Shown here: piece by piece, positions 55,828-64,000 of the stretch
How positions within the stretch are numbered: the first letter of the stretch is position 1
How the letters are laid out: each line of letters starts with the position of its first letter
NCBI GenBank assembly: GCA_029449235.1
Contig: JANATG010000004.1
Coordinates: forward strand, 1,240,001 to 1,304,000
Length of the DNA: 64,000 bases
Direction: 5' to 3'
From: Linnemannia schmuckeri
Taxonomy: Eukaryota > Mortierellomycota > Mortierellomycetes > Mortierellales > Mortierellaceae
Notes under the pieces: model-generated
The model's input: the letters and a program-made list of their open reading frames with translations, nothing else
The model's database searches: none
What the model was told of the DNA's origin: nothing
Translations under genes and position numbers: made by a program

Positions 55828-57115
55828 ATGGAAGTCGACGCAAGGTACACAGCCAAGCAGGAACAGATACTCTTTACCACCTATGAACCGACAATGGCAT
55901 CAGCACCCGCATGCAAACACGCTCAACTGCCGACTCACTTCATTCCGTGATCTGATGACTCATCATATAGAATCAACGATCTGCACGAGATGGCCGCCAT
56001 CGGCAACCTCAAGGCCGTGCTGCACTATTGCCAGAGCGGAGTCAACATAAACGCACAGAACACCATGAATGGATGGTACGACTCACTTAGTTTCTGATAG
56101 GCATTTATCATATCGAGACCAACAAGTTTGAAAAGTCACATCATTGGATTTTTGGCGGGAAGCAGAACACAGCAAAATTGACAGGAGTCAAATCACCTTC
56201 AACCCTTCAACTTCCCATTTAAACCTCCTCTTCTAGGACGGCACTGCATTGGGCATCTCACCGCGGACACGGACCTGTCGTCAGGGCGCTTTTGATGCGT
56301 GGAGCAAGCAAGTCCGTACAAAACAACAAAGGCGAAACACCAGGAGATCTCGCCAAGAAGCCAGAGATCTGCGCACTTTTTGGCAAGGAGCTGGATCAAT
56401 CGACTGTCGAGGAATCAGACAACAAACCATCATTTGTTCCTGCATACCTCGCCCAGCCCGAACTCTCCAAGCTGTGGTCATTGCCCGAAGGATCGACCGA
56501 TGATCCCAAGCTGAACCAGGAGGCATTCGCACTATCCAACCCCAAATTACCAGCTTCCACCCCTGTTCCTCGGACTAACGTCTCCAGCACTCCTACATCC
56601 GCTCCTGCCACGTCTATCTCCAGCCCAACAACCGCCATCAACAACTATAGTAAGCGTGATGATAACATAGCACCATTGGATGGCGTTGTCCTTTGTAAGC
56701 TCTTTGTTTCCAGATTGTATTTGACTAATCAAGGCACCCTCTGATTGCCTATTATTTTATTAGCTGCGAAGGAGATTTTAGTCTACAGTCAATCAGTGGC
56801 TGACGAGAACTTATTGGGGGCGATCTTTGCCAACGTGGAGGATACCATTGAGAAGACGATTCAGCTCATTAAAGAGGTAACTTGAGACATTTTTAACTCT
56901 GTTTGCTTGGTGTTTATTGAATCGTGAGGCAGTTGCTAACTATGCTTGATTATGTGTCTATAATTTATTAGGAAATGGACGATATCCCTGAAGAATTTGG
57001 ATTAGGGCGGTTCAACGGGTCCAAAGTGGTCCCTGTGAACACTAAACAGTATAGTCGCAAGACGGGCGACTTCTTCAGAGGACAGGATGATGCTATTGTG
57101 GTTGTTCCCAAATAA
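55828..57115 (+). CDS. ANKRD40-like ankyrin repeat protein
   Basis: Model: 55828-55844, 55971-56075, 56237-56649, 56764-56876, 56972-57115, giving 263 aa. The first coding exon is 17 nt (M-E-V-D-A then part of Arg). Two ankyrin repeats follow: L-H-E-M-A-A-I-G-N-L-K-A-V, V-N-I-N-A-Q-N...N-G-W-T-A-L-H-W-A-S-H-R-G-H, L-L-M-R-G-A-S. A Ser/Pro/Thr linker leads to a C-terminal block A-K-E-I-L-V-Y, E-D-T-I-E-K-T-I-Q-L-I-K, ending D-A-I-V-V-V-P-K. The V-N-x-Q-N-x-x-N-G-W-T-x-L-H-W-A order and the linker-then-C-terminal-domain layout fit animal ANKRD40. ANKRD40 has no settled molecular role, so I propose none. Confidence 0.82.
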
Positions 57116-60100
57116 AGGTACTCGTGACTGTGAATCTGAGTCGGTCCGAAAAAGTCTCACATTTTCTCTTTCGCCGACGTGGTGTGTGTGGTCGCGGATT
57201 TCATTGTCGCCTGGTTTGTTTGGTGAGGGCAGAAGCGATGGATCACAATGAAGGAAGAAAAAAGAGGAAGAGGAGGAGGAAGAAGAGGTGAATTGGGAAG
57301 GAACAAGCTGAGTTCGACCGCTCAATTGATCAAAGTGATGAATAATGATGCATCCTGCCTTTGTTCTTTTTTCTTTTTTGCCCCTCTCTTCTTCCTTGTT
57401 CTTTTCAATCGCCGATGCACTTTACCCTTTTGTTCAATGGTGTCAAGTCGTTTCTCTTTAGCGTGCAAAGATTAGCGAGTGTGCTGCATTTGCAACTTCT
57501 TATTCTCTTCCTTCTAAATCGCTCTCTTTGTTCTCCTCTTTTCTTTATCTCTCAAGTCTTTACCCTGTTCGATCTTCTCTTCTTCCATACGGCTTTAAAC
57601 ACTCACTGGTGCCACATATCGGCTCTGACACTTTTTTTTTTGTCTTGTTTCTCTTTTCTGTTCCTTTTTTTCTCTCTTTTTCTCTTTCTTTCTTCTACAC
57701 CGGCCGACCATCTGGTTCTCGCTTGCCTCGTTCTCATTCGTCCATCATCGCTCTACCCGTGCCTGCTGTTGTCCCGCCCACCTTTTTTGTCTTGCAAAAG
57801 AGCAAACAAGGACAAGAGCTGCATTACAGCGTTTTGGTCTTTCCTCCCTGTGGTTCACACCTCCTTTTCCTCTTATCCTTCTGGGTACCCCTTCCAGCCG
57901 CACCACCTTTCACTTGTTAGCTTTTTTCTTTGTGTTCACCTTTTTTTTTCTCCTTTTCTCCCTGTCTCCCAGATCCACCATTGACATTGTACCACTTCCC
58001 TCCCTTTTTCAACCTCTTCCTCCGCTCATACTACCCCTCTTACCAGCCACATTGTCATCCCCATAGACCGATCTCTCAATTGCTTCACAAGCCAACAACT
58101 TCTCTCTCCACTTATCCTCCCCCATATCCCTTTTTCTTTCAATAGGTCCATTGCCCTTCTAGCTCTCTGACCTGTCTGCTCTTTTTCTTTAAAAAAACGC
58201 CAAACCATCTTCAAATAATATCTTTTGGTAAGTTCAATCCTCCTGGACCCTACAACCCCTGCATTGTGTCTGCTTCCCCCTCTCCTACTTTCTCCTCCTC
58301 TCCTCCCTTTTTTTTCTTCTCTTTTTTTTACTGCCTTTTTGTTTTCTCTCTTTTTTAATCCTGGCATGATCAACTCGCTAACAAGCGAAAACTAAGAGGT
58401 GCATAATGCTTGTGGGGTAAAAATGCGAAATTGATTGATGGACCTTACTGTATGTATGTATGTATGCCTTGCGCCCAATTCTTTTCCATGCTTTCGTCTT
58501 TGTCGCCATGAGAGAGAGTGAAGCAGATAAACTCAACCAGCGCTCTTCGTCGTCCAAATGCGATCAGTTCGCGCTTCGTTGACGCATTGAAAGGAAAAAT
58601 ATGCATCGCCCATATTATAAAGACACAAAACCATAAAAACCACCCAGAAAAATGCGCTTGAAAGTGTTCAGACGTGGCAGAAAACACAGGCGCTCAGTAC
58701 ATTCGTATGATACCTTTACCCTTCTTCCCAGTTTTCCCCCCACTATTCTCCTTTTTTTTCTTCAGAAAATTATTTTTTAGTTCACCTCGATACTCACCCT
58801 CCACAGATATTCATTCGCAACACCACATACACCCATATATGTCCTCGACAGTTTCCTAATTGCCAGTGTGATTTTGAATTATGAGCTTTTTGTGGAGAAA
58901 GAAGCACCAAATTGGGGGGAAATTGTCAACATTGGAATATCAGAGGCAGATCTGTTGGTATCCATTGAGTCGGTACCTTTTTTTTTTTCTAATAGTTCTT
59001 GCTCTGTCCAATTTTGTATCTTTCTTCTCGTCCCTATTTCCTTTTTGCAGGCAAGATCTCTCCGCCTCGTACGTTTTTTTTTTCGGTTTTCTATTGAGGG
59101 TCGCCGTGATGGCAAGTAGGTGGAGATGCAACTGCAGATGATGCTGCGTATGGTGACGATGATGATGATTGTTGATGGTTGATGTGAATCCTTTTCACCT
59201 CCTGATCTGGCCCTGTTTCTGTCCGTGTGCGTGTCCGTGTATAATGTATGCGTATGTGGTATGTTTGTCTTTTGTTTGTGTTTGCGTGGACAATTGTGAA
59301 GGTCTTTTTTTGTTGAAGGATGGACATGTTCGGCTAGATTGGATCCTGTGTCTGTGGATATACCTTTTGTTTGTCTTTTCGCCCTTTGCCCTGTCCTGTC
59401 CACTCTTTCTCTTTCTCTTTCTCTTTCTTTTTCTCTCTTTCTCTTCCCCTTCGTCCTCGTTCCTCCTCATCGTCCCCGTCCTCTTCCCCTGGTGTCTCCT
59501 TGGATTTCTCTTTCTCTTCTCTGTCTCTGTAGAAATGTAAGACGACAAAGTAGGCATGTATGCATCTCACTGATGGGACGAGGGAACACCATCACTGAGA
59601 CAACCAAAGTCTGACCCTCTTGTGTACAAGCCAGAGAGAGTGTGTGAGAGAGAGAGAGAGAGAAAGAGAGATCAGGCGTGTTTACAGTCCGTGATTTTTG
59701 TTTCTCTAAGATATCATCATCACTCACAGTCCTCTCTCTCACCACTCTTTCGTCGATTCGAATTTTGATGTTTGCATATTTTTTTTTTTTTTTTTTTTTT
59801 TTTTCAGGCACAGATGTTATTTTTTAGGACACTTCATCCATCCTCCTTCGCATTTTCCCTCGCTCACATTCTCCTTCTCTCTTTCCTCTTTTCACTTTCA
59901 GCCCCAGTCTTGTCTTCACTACTCGAGAAATACCTGTCCTTTTCCCTCCTCTTTCCTCACTCAGCCCTATTTTTGTGAGTGAGTGTGTCTTGCATTTGTA
60001 TGTTTCGCGCCCCCCTGTCCTGTCATTGTCACCGTACCACTTGCACTCGCCCCTTCTTCCTCTCTATTCCTCGTCCTCTCTGCCCCTGTCCAAACCTTTT

Positions 60101-60999
60101 TTTTTTATGCCGTTCATCCCATCGTCCATCCTATTCATCCTATTCGTCCCTTTCGTGTCACTGACTCGCCTCTCTCGTCATATCGCTCTTATTTCGTGTA
60201 CTTGTGTACCTGAGAGTAAAGAGTACCTGAACAAAAAATCCCACTACTCGTTTTCATACTTTCGCTCATTCCTCTTCTACCACTTCAACGACAACTCTCT
60301 CCATTCATTCCTTTGCACTCACTCACTCATCAACACTCAAACAAAAAGAAAAAAAAAGAAAAAGAAAAAGGGAGGAACCTCAGTTGCCAGACTCACTCTT
60401 TCCCTCCCTTTTATTTCATCGACTGTTTCGTACCACCAATAACAATCTCCGGAGAGTACTACTTAAAAAGGGACCGAGGTACAAAAAACAGAACGCAGGA
60501 AACATTGTCTGTCTGTCTGTTGTTCACCCCTTCTTCGTTTGTTTTCTCTTTTCTTTACTCTGACCCTCTCTCTGACCTCTCCTCTTTGACTTTCCCTTTG
60601 ACCCTCTCGTCAAAAGGACAGCCTACTCTGGGTCCTCCTCTCTCTCATTTTTTTCTCACTCTTCTATCCTCCCCACTTTTTGTCTTGGCGGTTCACACCT
60701 CCTGTTTGTGCCTGACAATTTGCAACTGACCGCCTGTTTTGCTTTTCTTATTTTTTTTTCTCCTCGTTTTTCTTTCTTTCTTTTTTTTTATCTTCTCGAC
60801 TCGCCCCCTGTCCTGGACACTTTATTCCGTTTCTCCCGGTTGCTCGTCTGTGATTATAGGCATTTTTACATCAATAGTCCACCTCTATCCTTCCACAGCA
60901 AGCGATCTCACTTTATCAAGGAGCAACGACAGCACGACAGCAAGCAAGCTAACGCACAAGCTTAACAAGCTTTGGAAACATCTCTTATCTCTCAACAGT
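57116..60999. other. 3.9-kb pyrimidine-rich region upstream of the C2H2 factor
   Basis: No credible protein-coding gene: open frames here are Ser/Phe/Leu runs from CT-rich DNA. It holds long C/T tracts, a CTTTCT-type stretch (59402-59450), GA repeats (59634-59672) and a T26 run ending in CAG (59779-59807). Several acceptor-like sites (T-rich then CAG or TAG, for example 59805-59807 and just before the ATG at 61000) suggest a long, perhaps spliced, 5' leader for the C2H2 gene. Confidence 0.5.
59779..59804. repeat. T26 homopolymer followed by CAG
   Basis: Run of 26 T directly before CAG, resembling an exaggerated polypyrimidine tract plus splice acceptor in the leader region. Confidence 0.85.
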
Positions 61000-62940
61000 A
61001 TGCCCGCTGTTCCCATTAAGTACCAGGAGCCAATGGACCATCCGTATCAAGACAATGGAAGCAGCCTTGAGCACTACAGCTCCGGCAGCTCGAGCAGCAG
61101 CAAACAGACCAGCCCCGCCCCTTCCAACCGATCTGACTCCAATCGCGACTCGCCTGCCCTGAAGGGCTCCAAGGGCAAGCTCTTCCAGTGCTCCGGCTTT
61201 GGAGACTGCCGCATGGTCTTCACCCGCAGTGAGCACCTTGCCCGTCACGCTCGGTAGGTTCCTTTTTTTTTCCATCTTGTGCCTGGATTCGATTCCTATC
61301 TCACACACACCACACACACTTCCCCTACTCGCCCCCTCTTTTGCGGACCTGGATCGCATTGTCTTTGCCTGCGAGCTCTTCTTCTCACCAAGAGTTCACA
61401 TATGCGCTTGCTGCATCCGGCATTATCGTACAGACAAGGAAGCTATTATGTCCACTATGCAGCTGTAATACTTGTAATGCATTCTGTCGACCTTCCATCC
61501 TAACATTGGGCATGTTCGACTTTTTTCTTTCTTCTTTCTCCCTGTCTTTGTTGTTTGTTTTGGATCACAATCGGGCCTGCCAATTTACATAGAAAACACA
61601 CAGGCGAAAAACCATTCCAATGTGTCGTGGATGGCTGCAAAAGAATGTTTAGTCGTTTCGACAACATGGTCCAGCACACTCAAACACACACTAAAGGCGC
61701 TCGCCGTGAGTCCTCCGCCGGAATCGCCTCCAAGATCGCCGTCGAGAGCCATCGCAAGAGCGATGCCGGTCTGTTGGAACCCGCTCTCGCAGCAGCAGCA
61801 GTAGCAGCCAGTGGTGGAAGCAGAAACAACGCTCGACCAGCCACAAAGACACTCAAGACCAAACGAAGCTCCATTTCGTCTGCCTCTGGCTCAGAAACCC
61901 AAGCTGCGGCCCGCAGGAATCGTATCCACTCGATGCCTCTCCTCAACCTCGATTTGTCGCCATCGAATGACAACCATGACATCACTGCGGCTGTCAAGGA
62001 AGATGTTTCCTCTACGCCTTCCTCTCCCTTATCGAGCGCCTTCATCTCTAGCTTGAACAAGACCCAAAACAAGGATAGTGGCAAAGGCCGCAAGAAGGCC
62101 AAGGTCGCCACAGCATCCCAGCGCAAGGGGTCTGTGGGTTCTTCTTCTTCCTCCTCAGGCACGTCGATGTCGTGGTATGCGTCCAAGCTCCATCACAAGT
62201 CAAGTGCGGACCATGGACTGGGTCACTTTGGTCGCCGCGGAAGTCTCGATGCCCACCTTCCGTCATTGAGCCGATACTCCTTTGACTACACAATGGACCC
62301 ATCGGATTACCGCCGCCCTAGACATCCCCTGTCTCCTGAACGTTCGTCTCACTCTGAGGATGATGAGGACTCAGACGACTTGGGATCGTCAATGTCACAG
62401 CGATCCAGACGGCATCAACCATCATGGGGCGGCATGGTCGACTCTATGGACAACGTCACCCTGCCGCCCTTGAGATCATCCGAAGGGTTCTCTAATCACT
62501 CAACTCGCCTTCCATCGATTACCTCAGGATACCGAACACATAGCGGCAGCTTTGGTCATCGTCACGACCGCGAACCCTATGCACCCAAGAGCCGCCGGTT
62601 GTCCCTTGCTGATCTAGAGGCACCCATCTACAAGACCAAGAAAGTGGTTGACCATTCAATTCAGGTCCACCAGGCCAAGTTTGAGGGTGTTGATGTTTCT
62701 GAGGACGAGATCCACGCACTGGAGGCTTTCGGCGAGCTGTGGGCGCAGGGTCGTGATATGGGCATGGATGAGGCCGCACCATCATTGTCGTTGACGGCGT
62801 CTTCATCATCAGGACTGCGATCAGTGATCAAGAGCGAGTTCTCTCAGCCTACCCCTGGATTGGACCATGGTCGCCGATCACCTCGTGCCACCGACGACAA
62901 GGACTATTCTCTCCTCTCAACGGCTATGGATCTCGACTAA
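61000..62940 (+). CDS. C2H2 zinc finger transcription factor (Msn2/4-like two-finger type)
   Basis: Model: 61000-61253 and 61593-62940, giving 533 aa. Two adjacent C2H2 fingers near residues 65-120: finger 1 C-X5-C-X12-H-X3-H (C-S-G-F-G-D-C, F-T-R-S-E-H-L-A-R-H) and finger 2 C-X4-C-X12-H-X3-H (C-V-V-D-G-C, F-S-R-F-D-N-M-V-Q-H). They are joined by the standard linker H-T-G-E-K-P-F. The intron splits finger 1 between its two His residues. The recognition-helix residues R-S-E-H-L and R-F-D-N-M resemble fungal stress factors of the Msn2/4 group, so a CCCCT-type site is plausible but not proven. The rest is Ser-rich, with basic patches (K-T-K-R-S-S) and acidic stretches, as in regulated activators. 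The ATG is preceded by CTCAACAG, so a leader intron may end just before it. The fingers sit near the N-terminus, unlike yeast Msn2/4, where they are C-terminal. Confidence 0.9.
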
Positions 62941-64000
62941 ATGGTCACAAGCATCCAAGTGTTTACCCGCCATCAACCCTTCTCCAACTATTCTTTCTTT
63001 TTCACTTACTCTTTTCACTTTTGTTCATTGGTTGCCTGTTTTCTTTTCCTTACGTTCAGTTCTTCTTTGTACTCTGTTGCTACAACCAAAAAAAAGCATG
63101 TTTTTTGTCGCGTTTTTTTTCATTTCATTTCGAACTGCTACTATCTGTATCTCTACTTCCCATCCCCCTCCCCTTCCTCCTCCCCCTCCACCTTGTACAT
63201 ACATACTCCTTCGTTTCGTTGAGCCATCCTTCTTTCCCTAATACTCTCTTTTGCTTTTTGCTACTAATAGTTCACATAGTTTTTTTTTCTCCCCTCAATC
63301 TGTATTGCTCTCCTTACAGTCTATTAAAAAACCAAAAACATAATAAATTGGTTCCTAGGCTCACTCTCATTCACTATATCTACCATTTTTGATGTTCCTC
63401 CTCCTTCCCCTGGCAAAAAAACCCCCCCCCCCCCTCCCCCTCCAAAAAAAAGCAAATGCTGCACGAGGGAAGAAGCTAGTTTTGCAATGTTCGTACTGTA
63501 ATGATCTGACAGATCCAAGAGGAAAACCTAGTATGCTGCCAAAGGAAATATAACCCGCTTTTCAGCCCATCGTATCATCGGTTGAGCTCCTTCCTCCTTG
63601 AAGTTGTGCAATATTTGTAAAAAAAAGTCTGACAGGTCCAAAAGGGGAAAACCTGGGATCCCGGCAAAACGACGGATGAAAGAAATATCACCGTTGTTTG
63701 ATCACTTGAAGCGACACAACTCTTTTTTTTTTTATTGATCTAAATCATTTGGAGTGTTTCGATTTCATCCATTCATACAAGAACCAGAACAACAAGGGTG
63801 GGTTGTCAAGTGTGCGTAGTTGAAGGAGTAAGTAGTAAGTAGTATGCAAGGACAGAGCATGTTGCTGAACGCTCTCAAAAAGAGGAAAGAAATGTAGGCC
63901 CGAAAACGTCACTACCTCAGTCCTCAAATGAATGAAACGTGACGTCCGTTCAGGAAGAGAAACCCGAATGAAGAAATATGACCTCTTCTTTTCTTTTGCA
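62941..64000. other. Non-coding right end of the window
   Basis: Holds the C2H2 gene 3' UTR (CT-rich). A C13 run lies at 63422-63434. Two diverged copies of a TCTGACA-TCCAA-GAAAACCT block lie at about 63505 and 63628. No gene seen on either strand. Confidence 0.5.
63505..63690. repeat. Diverged direct repeat pair
   Basis: The block at about 63505-63552 (TCTGACAGATCCAAGAGG, then GAAAACCTAG) recurs at about 63628-63690 as TCTGACAGGTCCAAAAGG, then GAAAACCTGG, with small insertions. Both end in GAAATAT. Confidence 0.6.

Noticed and set aside
57361..60213. Hydrophobic plus-strand frames that resemble membrane proteins
   Set aside because: They are runs of TTT/CTT/TCT codons in simple pyrimidine sequence; several frames are open at once over the same DNA.

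Overview
The window is nuclear DNA of a filamentous, early-diverging fungus. Mucoromycota/Mortierellomycota is the best guess, judged from gene content and gene style rather than from any search. Genes carry many short introns (about 50-300 bp, GTANGT donors, YAG acceptors), long low-complexity tails, and A/T homopolymers of 22-32 nt inside introns. Several proteins have clear animal relatives that are usually absent from Dikarya: full-length NBAS, FAM72, RSPRY1, ANKRD40 and a HERPUD-like protein. I rebuilt the exon models by reading splice sites. Every complete model listed sums to a multiple of three. First exons are the least certain parts.

Layout. 1-6.2 kb: GCN1 (minus, C-terminus off the window), divergent from NBAS/Sec39 (6.5-12.1 kb, plus). 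12.4-14.1 kb: Qa-SNARE SED5 (plus), convergent with a FAM72 protein (14.3-16.2 kb, minus). 16.2-20.5 kb: non-coding, simple repeats. 20.5-23.0 kb: OPT oligopeptide transporter. 23.6-30.8 kb: a mobile-element island with a Mutator-like (MULE) transposase relic (minus), then a decayed gene (plus) that joins an XPG/FEN1-type nuclease (PIN plus H3TH) to a Fanzor/TnpB-like RuvC and zinc ribbon. 30.9-31.7 kb: SmD3. 32.9-33.1 kb: COA5/PET191 (minus). 33.3-38.3 kb: an unrecognised 1343-aa protein. 38.7-40.6 kb: HERPUD-like UBL membrane protein (minus). 41.0-42.0 kb: NDUFAF3-like. 42.2-44.2 kb: PRP38-like splicing factor (minus). 44.4-44.8 kb: small unknown protein. 44.9-47.9 kb: SET-domain methyltransferase (minus). 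49.4-50.6 kb: GNA1. 50.9-54.8 kb: RSPRY1-like SPRY-RING protein (minus). 55.8-57.1 kb: ANKRD40-like. 57.1-61.0 kb: long pyrimidine-rich leader. 61.0-62.9 kb: two-finger C2H2 transcription factor. 62.9-64.0 kb: non-coding.

Functionally this is mostly a housekeeping neighbourhood. It covers stress translation control (GCN1), ER-Golgi traffic (NBAS, SED5), ER protein quality control (HERPUD-like), mitochondrial complex assembly (COA5, NDUFAF3), splicing (SmD3, PRP38) and amino-sugar supply for chitin (GNA1). Many neighbours are divergent or tightly convergent pairs. The standout is the FEN1-like/Fanzor-like fusion at 27.1-30.8 kb. This copy is broken by two nonsense codons and at least one frameshift, and its RuvC-III aspartate is replaced by alanine.
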